A stretch of 7,930 nt of DNA. Origin: Campylobacteraceae bacterium. GTDB taxonomy: Bacteria; Campylobacterota; Campylobacteria; Campylobacterales; Sulfurospirillaceae. A program made the position numbers and the translations under genes. Positions 1 through 5,750 of this stretch are shown piece after piece. The stretch is from positions 1 to 7,930 of the forward strand of contig JALVAU010000250.1 in NCBI GenBank assembly GCA_027011025.1. Reading direction: 5' to 3'. The stretch's first letter is position 1; each line of letters begins with the position of its first letter. The notes under the pieces are model-generated. The model searched no databases, was not told the DNA's origin, and worked only from the letters and a program-made list of their open reading frames with translations.

Positions 1-84
1 CTAGTAGCTCCTGCATCTTACTGTCTAGCACTTGATGGCAACTTATACCACTCAGATATGTGTTTAGTGCGTAAGGTCAGTTAA
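1..84 (+). CDS. C-terminal tail of an unidentified protein (partial at window edge)
   Basis: Frame 1 is open from the first base to a TAA at 82-84, giving 27 residues that include PASYCLALDGNL and end in CLVRKVS. The composition looks like ordinary protein rather than random translation. The stop lies 18 nt before the queH start, with the queH ribosome binding site in the gap, as expected for a gene directly upstream in the same operon. I do not recognise the family from this tail. It contains two cysteines and no motif I can name. A 28-codon open frame can occur by chance, so its reality rests mainly on position and spacing. The start lies outside the window. Confidence 0.45.
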   Translation, partial: LVAPASYCLALDGNLYHSDMCLVRKVS

Positions 85-88
85 AAAA

Positions 89-94
89 AAGGAG
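89..94 (+). promoter_or_regulatory. Ribosome binding site of queH
   Basis: AAGGAG, a near-consensus Shine-Dalgarno, sits 8 nt upstream of the TTG at 103. It decides the start: the other nearby TTG at 95 reads into a TAG after four codons, and the next in-frame ATG is far inside the conserved domain. Confidence 0.75.
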
Positions 95-102
95 TTGCAA
101 GA

Positions 103-1191
103 TTGTTAGTTCATATATGTTGTTCGGTTGATAGTCATTTTTTCTTGCAAAAATTATCTTCTCTCTATCCTGAAAAAAAATTGATAGGTTATTTTTATGA
201 TCCAAACATTCATCCTTATAGCGAATATAGACTTCGCCTCATAGATGTAAAAAGAAGTTGTGATAAGTTAGGCATTAAATTGATAGAGGGAGAGTATGAT
301 TATGAAGGGTGGATTGAGGCAGTAAGGGGCTTAGAAGATGAGCCTGAAAAGGGTAAAAGGTGCAGCGTATGCTTTGATAATAGGTTAGCTAATACTGCGA
401 TGAAAGCATTGGAGATAGGGGAAAAAGAGATAACAACAACACTGCTGACAAGCCCAAAAAAATCCATAGAACAACTGAGAGAAAATGCTCGCGAAATTGA
501 AGAAAAATATGGCTTACATGTACTAACGCCTGACTTTAGAAAAGGTGGGGGTACGAGTGAACAGTTTGCACTAGCAAAAAAAGATATGCTTTACCACCAA
601 AACTATTGTGGATGTCTTTTTGCTTTGAGTGCTCAAAGAGAATCCCAGCATAGGCTCAAAGATGAATTAATGTCGCCTATATCAAAGCAGATTTTGCCCT
701 CTAGCATAGAAGATAGAATTGAGTTGTATAAAAGTATAAACGAGTGTGAAAAAAATGGAGAAAAGTTTAGACTAAGAAGAGAAAAGTTTTTAAATTATAG
801 GCTTTTACAAGGATTTATAGAAGATGAAAAACAAGAGGTACTTCCAAGTTACTTTTTGTTTTATTCCAAACTTTCAAGAGAGTTTACAAAGGGCAAGATA
901 GCTTATATTGAAGACAATATCGGATACTTTAACAGGGAAGATATACTGTTTTTACCTATAGAAAAATTCAATAAAATCACACAAACTGAGTATAAAAATA
1001 TAGCTGACATGATAAAAAATCCTCCACATGTAGAGGACGAAATAAGATTGAGAGCATCTTTGGCAAATACTTTATTACCGACACTCTCCCCCATCATAAT
1101 TTTAAATGAGATAAAAATACAAAAATACAAAATCCACTTAAATTCAATTATATATGAAGATGTTAGAGAAAATTTAGTAAAAATTGGATAA
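103..1191 (+). CDS. queH: Epoxyqueuosine reductase QueH (DUF208 family) with long C-terminal extension
   Basis: QueH is the iron-sulfur enzyme that reduces epoxyqueuosine to queuosine at the wobble base of GUN-anticodon tRNAs, a non-homologous replacement for cobalamin-dependent QueG. Family signatures seen are HICCSVDSHFF near residues 4-14 (C6, C7, D10), FYDPNIHPYSEY at 31-42, RCSVCFDNRL at 86-95 (C87, C90) and NYCGCLFAL at 167-175 (C169, C171). The paired cysteines fit metal-cluster ligation. The third position of the usual CCxxC/D motif is Asp here, a plausible metal ligand by family knowledge. The start is TTG with a strong upstream AAGGAG. At 362 residues it is much longer than the roughly 200-residue core. 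Residues from about 190 on form an extra segment, rich in charged residues at first, ending with a hydrophobic stretch around 318-335. The core assignment is firm; the role of the extension is unknown. It is followed by a large hairpin and is probably co-transcribed with the gene upstream. Confidence 0.9.
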   Translation: MLVHICCSVDSHFFLQKLSSLYPEKKLIGYFYDPNIHPYSEYRLRLIDVKRSCDKLGIKLIEGEYDYEGWIEAVRGLEDEPEKGKRCSVCFDNRLANTAMKALEIGEKEITTTLLTSPKKSIEQLRENAREIEEKYGLHVLTPDFRKGGGTSEQFALAKKDMLYHQNYCGCLFALSAQRESQHRLKDELMSPISKQILPSSIEDRIELYKSINECEKNGEKFRLRREKFLNYRLLQGFIEDEKQEVLPSYFLFYSKLSREFTKGKIAYIEDNIGYFNREDILFLPIEKFNKITQTEYKNIADMIKNPPHVEDEIRLRASLANTLLPTLSPIIILNEIKIQKYKIHLNSIIYEDVRENLVKIG

Positions 1192-1201
1192 AATAAACTA
1201 A

Positions 1202-1296
1202 AACAACATAAGACCTTTAACTTTTTATTTCTTAGAGGCAAATCCTCCCGTTGGTCTGAGCCTCACGAAATAAAAAGTTAAAGGTCTTATGTTGTT
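1202..1296. repeat. 30-bp perfect inverted repeat (long hairpin) between queH and fabZ
   Basis: Bases 1202-1231 are the exact reverse complement of 1267-1296, separated by a 35-nt apex (1232-1266). Pairing breaks at 1201/1297 and at 1232/1266. Inside the apex a second 5-bp stem forms, GAGGC at 1235-1239 with GCCTC at 1260-1264. The element fills most of the 120-nt gap, starting 10 nt after the queH stop and ending 2 nt before the fabZ ribosome binding site. There is no T-run after either arm, so it is not a textbook intrinsic terminator, although a stem this long could stall polymerase or be cut by RNase III. It could also be a small palindromic repeat of the MITE or REP type. Perfect complementarity over 30 bp suggests recent origin or active maintenance. 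Confidence 0.9.
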
Positions 1297-1298
1297 AC

Positions 1299-1304
1299 AA
1301 AAGG
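1299..1304 (+). promoter_or_regulatory. Ribosome binding site of fabZ
   Basis: AAAAGG lies 7 nt before the TTG at 1312 and supports that non-ATG start. It begins just outside the right arm of the long inverted repeat, so folding of the mRNA leaves it exposed but directly next to a 30-bp stem. Confidence 0.55.
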
Positions 1305-1311
1305 CAATAAT

Positions 1312-1761
1312 TTGATAATAGATGTAGTTGAAATACAAGAGATATTACCACACAGACCACCATTTTTATTAGTTGATAGAGTTACGGATTTGGAAGCAAG
1401 AATCTCCATAGAAGCTTATAAAAATGTTACTATACAAGAGCCTATTTTCGGTGGACATTTCCCCGGCCATCCGATATATCCGGGGGTGATGATCATAGAA
1501 GGCATGGCACAAGCCGGAGGAATTTTGGCTTTTAAGAGTATGGATGAAGAGGGACAAGAGGATACAAAAGACAAAGTAGTCTATTTTATGAGCATAGATA
1601 AAGCAAAGTTTAGAGCACCTGTAAGACCAGGTGATAGACTCGTTTATAAGCTTAGTGTTATAAAACATAGAGGTTCTATCTGGGTACTTGATGGTAAAGC
1701 TTTTGTAGATGATAAGCTTGTAGCTGAGGCTGAATTAAAAGCCATGATAGTTGATAAATAG
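1312..1761 (+). CDS. fabZ: 3-hydroxyacyl-ACP dehydratase FabZ
   Basis: FabZ dehydrates (3R)-hydroxyacyl-ACP to trans-2-enoyl-ACP in cytosolic type II fatty acid elongation. At 149 residues it has normal family length with a hot-dog fold. The N-terminus carries [18 protein letters not shown] (residues 7-24), the classic FabZ opening. The active-site helix region is [19 protein letters not shown] (46-64), giving His49 and Glu63 as the catalytic pair by family alignment. The TTG start is chosen because it gives the canonical N-terminus and is preceded by AAAAGG. lpxA follows after 8 nt, so the two are translated from one message. The pairing is logical because FabZ and LpxA compete for the same 3-hydroxyacyl-ACP pool. 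FabA is ruled out by length and by the [11 protein letters not shown] motif. Confidence 0.97.
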   Translation: MIIDVVEIQEILPHRPPFLLVDRVTDLEARISIEAYKNVTIQEPIFGGHFPGHPIYPGVMIIEGMAQAGGILAFKSMDEEGQEDTKDKVVYFMSIDKAKFRAPVRPGDRLVYKLSVIKHRGSIWVLDGKAFVDDKLVAEAELKAMIVDK

Positions 1762-1769
1762 AGAAAAAT

Positions 1770-2555
1770 ATGCCAAATATTCACCCAAGTGCCGTTATTG
1801 AAGATGGTGCAAAACTAGGAGATGATGTAAAAGTAGGTGCCTTTGCATTTGTATCTGCAAAAAGTGTATTAGAAAATGGTGTCGAAATTATGCAGGGGGC
1901 AGGAATTTATGGTGATACACTCATAGGAGAGGGAACAAAAATCTACCCTTACGCAATCATCGGTATGCCCCCTCAAGATATAGGCTACAGAGCAGAAGAT
2001 GATGTAAAGGTTCAAATTGGCAAAAGAAATATCTTACGAGAATTTGTAACACTCAACGCCGGAACAACTCATGGCAACGGAACCACAAGGATAGGAGACG
2101 ACTGTTTTATCATGATCTATTCTCATATAGCTCATGATTGTCAAGTGGGTAACAATGTCATCATGGCAAATAATGCTACGCTTGCAGGACATGTAGAAGT
2201 CGGAAGTTATACGGTTATAGGCGGTATGACACCGATTCACCAGTTTGTAAAAGTTGGTGAAGGTTGTATGATAGGGGGTGCGAGTGCCGTTAGTCAAGAT
2301 ATTCCACCTTTTTGTTTGGCCGAGGGGAATAGAGCAGTAGTCAAAGGTTTAAATGCCGTTGGCATCAAAAGAAGATTTGAAAAAGAAGATATAAGGGCAT
2401 TGCAGGGTGCCTATAGAAAACTGTTTAGATCTGGTTTGCCTATCAAAGATGTGGCACAAGAGTTGATAAAAGATGAAAAAAATAAAAAAGTAAAACAGAT
2501 GTGCAAATTTATATTAGAAACAAAAAGAGGCATACCGTATGAGAGGAAAAAATAA
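1770..2555 (+). CDS. lpxA: UDP-N-acetylglucosamine acyltransferase LpxA
   Basis: LpxA catalyses the first step of lipid A synthesis, moving a 3-hydroxyacyl chain from ACP to the 3-position of UDP-GlcNAc (or its amino analogue in some lineages) in the cytosol. The 261 residues match the usual length. Residues 1 to about 185 show hexapeptide repeats of the left-handed beta helix. [10 protein letters not shown] (118-127) supplies His119 and His122, the latter aligning with the catalytic His125 of E. coli. HQFVKVG (157-163) and the Arg201/Arg202 pair are also present. The C-terminal helical domain starts near 200. Gly170 aligns with E. coli Gly173, the hydrocarbon-ruler residue, which suggests a long (about C14) acyl donor; this is inference. 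It begins 8 nt after fabZ with only a weak Shine-Dalgarno, so translational coupling is likely, and it ends 2 nt before clpX. Confidence 0.97.
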   Translation: MPNIHPSAVIEDGAKLGDDVKVGAFAFVSAKSVLENGVEIMQGAGIYGDTLIGEGTKIYPYAIIGMPPQDIGYRAEDDVKVQIGKRNILREFVTLNAGTTHGNGTTRIGDDCFIMIYSHIAHDCQVGNNVIMANNATLAGHVEVGSYTVIGGMTPIHQFVKVGEGCMIGGASAVSQDIPPFCLAEGNRAVVKGLNAVGIKRRFEKEDIRALQGAYRKLFRSGLPIKDVAQELIKDEKNKKVKQMCKFILETKRGIPYERKK

Positions 2556-2557
2556 AT

Positions 2558-3781
2558 ATGACAAATCGTGAATGTAGTTTTTGCGGAACTAAAGAGAGTA
2601 GTGATACAAGGTTGATTGCAGGTGAAAATGTTTATATTTGTGAGCATTGTGTCATATCTGCTTATAAGATATTTTTTGGTGATGAAGAAGAGAGCAATAA
2701 AGAGAAGAAGCTAGATTATGAGATGTTGATTCCAAAAGAGCTGACCAAAGCTTTGGATCAATTTGTAGTTGGTCAAAATAGAGCCAAAAAAGTATTTTCA
2801 GTTGGTGTTTATAACCATTACAAAAGGATATTTAAGCAAAAAGCCATAGAAGATGATACTGAGATTTCAAAGTCTAACATACTGTTGATTGGCCCAACAG
2901 GAAGCGGAAAGACTCTTATGGCTCAAACTCTTTCAAAATTTTTAGATGTTCCATTGGCCATCACTGATGCTACAAGTTTAACTGAAGCTGGATATGTCGG
3001 AGAAGATGTTGAAAATATTTTGACTAAGCTTCTTCAAGCAGCTGACGGAGATGTTAAAAGAGCTGAACAGGGTATAGTCTTTATAGACGAAATAGATAAG
3101 ATTGCTAGAATGAGTGAAAATCGCTCAATCACTAGAGATGTGAGTGGCGAGGGAGTTCAGCAGGCACTTTTGAAACTTATAGAAGGAAGTATAGTAAATA
3201 TACCGCCAAAAGGTGGCAGAAAACACCCAAATCAAGAGTTTATACAGATAGACACATCCGGAATCTTATTTGTTTGTGGTGGTGCATTTGATGGACTAGA
3301 AGATATAATCAAAAGAAGAATTGGCAAAAATGTTTTAGGATTCGGACAAGAGAAGAGAGCTAAGAGCGAGGATTGGAAACTTTTAGATATGGTTGAGCCT
3401 GATGATTTAGTCCATTTTGGTCTTATACCAGAACTTGTAGGAAGACTACATGTGCTTGCAACACTAAATGAGATAAGCAAAGAAGATATGGTTAAGATTT
3501 TAACTGAACCTAAAAATGCTATATTCAAACAATACAAAAAGCTCTTTGCTATTGATGGTGTTGAGTTGACATTTGAAAAAGATGCTCTTGAAGAGGTTGC
3601 TGATTTAGCGATAAAGAGAAAAACAGGAGCAAGAGGTTTAAGGGCTATTATGGAAGAGACTATGATAGATGTTATGTATGAACTTCCTGAATTAAATGGC
3701 TATGAAATAGTAATTACAAAAGATACAATAGCTGACGGTGCAAAGCCATTGTATATCAAAAAAGAGCAAAAAAGCGCATAA
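2558..3781 (+). CDS. clpX: ClpX, ATP-dependent unfoldase subunit of the ClpXP protease
   Basis: ClpX is a hexameric AAA+ unfoldase that recognises tagged proteins and threads them into ClpP. The 407 residues are near normal length. The N-terminal zinc-binding domain shows C6, C9, C28 and C31 (CSFC and CEHC). The Walker A motif is GPTGSGKT (112-119), pore loop GYVGED (145-150), Walker B IVFIDEID (173-180), [10 protein letters not shown] (288-297) with the arginine-finger position, and sensor [12 protein letters not shown] (357-366). The ClpP-docking loop reads LGF (260-262) where E. coli has IGF. A GAGAGG site 11 nt upstream and a 2-nt gap from lpxA place it in the same transcript. ClpP is not encoded in this window. 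The C-terminus is short and lysine-rich. Confidence 0.98.
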   Translation: MTNRECSFCGTKESSDTRLIAGENVYICEHCVISAYKIFFGDEEESNKEKKLDYEMLIPKELTKALDQFVVGQNRAKKVFSVGVYNHYKRIFKQKAIEDDTEISKSNILLIGPTGSGKTLMAQTLSKFLDVPLAITDATSLTEAGYVGEDVENILTKLLQAADGDVKRAEQGIVFIDEIDKIARMSENRSITRDVSGEGVQQALLKLIEGSIVNIPPKGGRKHPNQEFIQIDTSGILFVCGGAFDGLEDIIKRRIGKNVLGFGQEKRAKSEDWKLLDMVEPDDLVHFGLIPELVGRLHVLATLNEISKEDMVKILTEPKNAIFKQYKKLFAIDGVELTFEKDALEEVADLAIKRKTGARGLRAIMEETMIDVMYELPELNGYEIVITKDTIADGAKPLYIKKEQKSA

Positions 3782-3789
3782 AATCAATC

Positions 3790-3869
3790 AGCTAGGCACA
3801 AGCCTAAGCTTTAGTAGAGCGTAAATTATCAAGGAATTCACTTCCTTGATAAGATGACAGCAAGATAGA
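3790..3869 (+). repeat. Mosaic hairpin repeat, copy A (upstream of mreB)
   Basis: First of two adjacent 80/81-nt units. In order it holds a small hairpin bounded by AGCT (TAGGC 3793-3797 with GCCTA 3802-3806, loop ACAA), a 16-nt linker AGCTTTAGTAGAGCGT (3807-3822), a large perfect hairpin (3826-3836 with 3842-3852, 11 bp, loop TTCAC), and the tail ATGACAGCAAGATA (3854-3867). The linker is identical in copy B and the tail matches at 12 of 14 bases, while both stems have different sequences. It begins 8 nt after the clpX stop. No T-run follows the stem, so a simple terminator is not supported. It could be a structured RNA, an RNA processing site or a non-autonomous palindromic repeat. Confidence 0.85.
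3826..3852 (+). other. Large hairpin of copy A, 11-bp perfect stem
   Basis: TTATCAAGGAA (3826-3836) is the exact reverse complement of TTCCTTGATAA (3842-3852), with loop TTCAC. It occupies the same place in copy A as the hairpin at 3908-3936 in copy B. Confidence 0.85.
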
Positions 3870-3950
3870 AGCTTCTGACCGCAAGGTCTAGCTTTAGTAG
3901 AGCGTGATTTCTTTAGAGGCAGAGCCTCTAAAGAAAATGACAGTAAAATA
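3870..3950 (+). repeat. Mosaic hairpin repeat, copy B (upstream of mreB)
   Basis: Second unit, directly abutting copy A. It has the same order of parts: a small hairpin bounded by AGCT (GACC 3877-3880 with GGTC 3885-3888, loop GCAA, a GNRA-type tetraloop), the identical 16-nt linker (3890-3905), a large 13-bp perfect hairpin (3908-3920 with 3924-3936, loop AGA), and the tail ATGACAGTAAAATA (3937-3950). It ends a few bases before the mreB ribosome binding site. Stem sequences share almost nothing with copy A although their positions and pairing are kept, the pattern expected when structure rather than sequence is preserved, or when interchangeable palindromes are inserted into a common frame. 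Confidence 0.85.
3908..3936 (+). other. Large hairpin of copy B, 13-bp perfect stem
   Basis: TTTCTTTAGAGGC (3908-3920) pairs exactly with GCCTCTAAAGAAA (3924-3936) around the 3-nt loop AGA. The left arm resembles the apex entry of the queH-fabZ inverted repeat (ATTTCTTAGAGGCA there, ATTTCTTTAGAGGCA here). Confidence 0.85.
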
Positions 3951-3952
3951 AA

Positions 3953-3958
3953 AAAGGG
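3953..3958 (+). promoter_or_regulatory. Ribosome binding site of mreB
   Basis: AAAGGG ends 8 nt before the ATG at 3967, fixing the mreB start. It lies just downstream of the tail of repeat copy B, so the mreB leader would contain the whole repeat pair if transcription continues from clpX. Confidence 0.55.
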
Positions 3959-3966
3959 TAGATTTA

Positions 3967-5001
3967 ATGATTCTTGATCAGATTATAGGATTTTTTTCAA
4001 GCGATATGAGTATAGACTTGGGTACTGCAAACACTCTAGTTCTAGTTAAAGGAAGAGGTATCATAATCAATGAACCTTCTGTTGTGGCAATTCAAAGCGA
4101 CAAATCCGGAAAACAGAGGATATTGGCAGTTGGAACTGAAGCAAAAAATATGCTTGGAAAGACTCCAGGCAGTATAGAGGCGATTCGTCCCATGAAAGAT
4201 GGAGTTATTGCTGATTTTGATATGACAGAAAAAATGATAAGATACTTCATAGAAAAAGCACATAAAAGAAAAAGTTTTTTAAGACCTCGTATAATCATTT
4301 GTGTTCCTTATGGTCTTACACAAGTTGAAAGAAAAGCTGTACGAGAATCAGCCATGAGTGCAGGAGCTAGAGAGGTATTTTTGATAGAAGAGCCGATGGC
4401 AGCAGCTATTGGTGCTGGGTTACCGGTAAGAGAACCTAAAGGAAGCCTAGTAGTCGATATTGGCGGTGGTACAACAGAGATAGGCGTAGTCTCTCTTGGT
4501 GGATTGGTGATAAGTAAGTCAATCAGAACAGCGGGTGATAAAATAGACTTAGCTATAGTTGATTATGTTAAGAAGAAATTTAATCTACTCATTGGTGAGA
4601 GGACAGGAGAAGAGATAAAAATTGAAATAGGTGCCGCAATTGCCCTAGATGAACCTATCGTCGCTATTGTGAAGGGAAGAGATCAGGTTAGTGGACTACT
4701 GAGCAGAATTGAATTAACAAGTGAAGATGTAAGAGATGCTACAAAAGAACCTATAAAAGAGATAGCAGACGCTCTTAAAGATGTTTTAGAGGTTATGCCT
4801 CCTGACCTTGCCGGTGATATCGTAGAAAACGGCATAGTTTTGACTGGTGGTGGAGCTCTTATCAGAGGATTTGATAAATATTTATCTGATATTGTAAAAC
4901 TACCGGTTTTTGTAGCAGAAGAACCTCTTTTGGCAGTTGCAAAAGGAACAGGTAGAGCTCTAGAAGAGATAGAGTTACTTCAACATTTGGCAAATGAATA
5001 G
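3967..5001 (+). CDS. mreB: Rod-shape-determining actin homologue MreB
   Basis: MreB is the bacterial actin that polymerises with ATP into membrane-bound filaments and directs lateral peptidoglycan synthesis. The 344 residues are standard length. Visible actin-fold motifs are phosphate 1 DLGTAN (17-22), the EEPMAAAIGAGLPV segment (141-154) with the catalytic Glu, phosphate 2 DIGGGTTEIGVVSL (164-177), and the adenosine motif LTGGGALIRG (292-301). The N-terminal MILDQIIGFF could be a short amphipathic membrane contact, which is inference. It is separated from clpX by 185 nt holding two hairpin repeats, so it may have its own expression control, though I see no convincing promoter. mreC overlaps its end by 8 nt. 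DnaK and FtsA are excluded by size and motif spacing. Confidence 0.98.
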   Translation: MILDQIIGFFSSDMSIDLGTANTLVLVKGRGIIINEPSVVAIQSDKSGKQRILAVGTEAKNMLGKTPGSIEAIRPMKDGVIADFDMTEKMIRYFIEKAHKRKSFLRPRIIICVPYGLTQVERKAVRESAMSAGAREVFLIEEPMAAAIGAGLPVREPKGSLVVDIGGGTTEIGVVSLGGLVISKSIRTAGDKIDLAIVDYVKKKFNLLIGERTGEEIKIEIGAAIALDEPIVAIVKGRDQVSGLLSRIELTSEDVRDATKEPIKEIADALKDVLEVMPPDLAGDIVENGIVLTGGGALIRGFDKYLSDIVKLPVFVAEEPLLAVAKGTGRALEEIELLQHLANE

Positions 5002-5740
5002 ACTAAAACTTTTAATATTTTTAGTTTTACTGATATTTGTTTCAGTTAAATTTACCACTATTGGCAGAGGATATGTGGTTAGTTTTAGCAACTATATCAT
5101 TTCAAACTATCTAAATATAAAAGAGTTTATCAGTGATAAAATAGATGAGCATATATCACAGCAAGCAACAATAGTTAAACTAAAAGAAAAAAACAGGGAA
5201 TTAGAAAAATCAGCTCTTTTATCCATAGCATTTGCCGGAAAATTAAATAGTATATTAAAGGATAATAATCTATCCACATACAGCCCAAATGTTAAGCTGA
5301 TAAGAGCCATATCATACTCGGATTTAAATAACTACGATAGAGTTTGGTTGGATTTTGAAGATTTTAATAAAAGCAAAATATATGGACTGCTATATCAAGG
5401 CTATGCTGCCGGAATAGCTATAGAAAAAAATTCTCACCCATTAGGTTTGCTACTAAGAGATAAGAATTGCATATTTTCAGTCTATGTAGGAGAAAAAAAG
5501 ATTCCCGGAATCTTTCAGGGAAATAAGAAAAATTTACTTATAAAGTATATACCATTATGGATGAATCCAAAAATTGGAGATGATATAATGACAAGCGGGC
5601 TAGACGGTATATTTTTTCAAGGTATAAGAGTTGGAAAAGTATTAAAGGTGATAGAAGAAGAGTCTTCAAAGACAGTCATATTACAACCATATGTTGGTTT
5701 GAAAATTCCAGCATTTTTACATATAATAACAAAAAATTAG
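4994..5740 (+). CDS. mreC: Rod-shape-determining protein MreC
   Basis: MreC is a periplasmic, membrane-anchored scaffold that links MreB to the elongation machinery (PBP2, RodA). The 248 residues show an N-terminal membrane anchor (about 4-18, [14 protein letters not shown]), a coiled-coil segment (about 55-75, with [12 protein letters not shown]), and the paired beta domain ending in the family signature [20 protein letters not shown] (194-213). It is on the short side for the family. The ATG lies inside the mreB coding sequence, 8 nt overlapping, with no clear Shine-Dalgarno, so translation is probably coupled to mreB. mreD, the usual next gene, is absent and carB follows instead, which is in keeping with Campylobacterota. 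Confidence 0.93.
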   Translation: MNRLKLLIFLVLLIFVSVKFTTIGRGYVVSFSNYIISNYLNIKEFISDKIDEHISQQATIVKLKEKNRELEKSALLSIAFAGKLNSILKDNNLSTYSPNVKLIRAISYSDLNNYDRVWLDFEDFNKSKIYGLLYQGYAAGIAIEKNSHPLGLLLRDKNCIFSVYVGEKKIPGIFQGNKKNLLIKYIPLWMNPKIGDDIMTSGLDGIFFQGIRVGKVLKVIEEESSKTVILQPYVGLKIPAFLHIITKN

Positions 5741-5744
5741 GGGT
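5738..5744 (+). promoter_or_regulatory. Ribosome binding site of carB, overlapping the mreC stop
   Basis: TAGGGGT includes the mreC stop codon and sits about 6 nt before the carB ATG at 5751. It argues for translation from the same message as mreC. Confidence 0.5.
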
Positions 5745-5750
5745 AAATTT

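Noticed and set aside
173..180. A8 tract in queH (and A8 at 83-90) as a phase-variable repeat
   Set aside because: A-runs of this size are common in this AT-rich sequence, the frame is intact, and phase variation in this phylum usually uses longer G or C tracts in surface-related genes.
903..1241. 112-codon minus-strand open frame over the queH 3' end and the left arm of the hairpin
   Set aside because: Antisense to firmly identified queH, hydrophobic low-complexity translation, no ribosome binding site or recognisable motif; a shadow frame.
1202..1296. The long inverted repeat as the ends of an insertion sequence
   Set aside because: Only 35 nt lies between the arms, with no transposase and no convincing target-site duplication outside them; a non-autonomous palindrome remains possible.
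3826..3936. The large hairpins as Rho-independent terminators of clpX
   Set aside because: Neither is followed by a T-run on either strand, the copy A stem is mostly A/T at its base, and the loops and flanks fit a repeat unit better.
3944..3949. TAAAAT as a -10 promoter box for mreB
   Set aside because: It is part of the repeat tail, which differs at two positions from copy A, has no -35 support, and would start transcription inside the mreB ribosome binding site.
4042..4298. Two minus-strand open frames inside mreB
   Set aside because: Both lie antisense to conserved MreB motifs and have no family features; typical shadows in an AT-rich gene.
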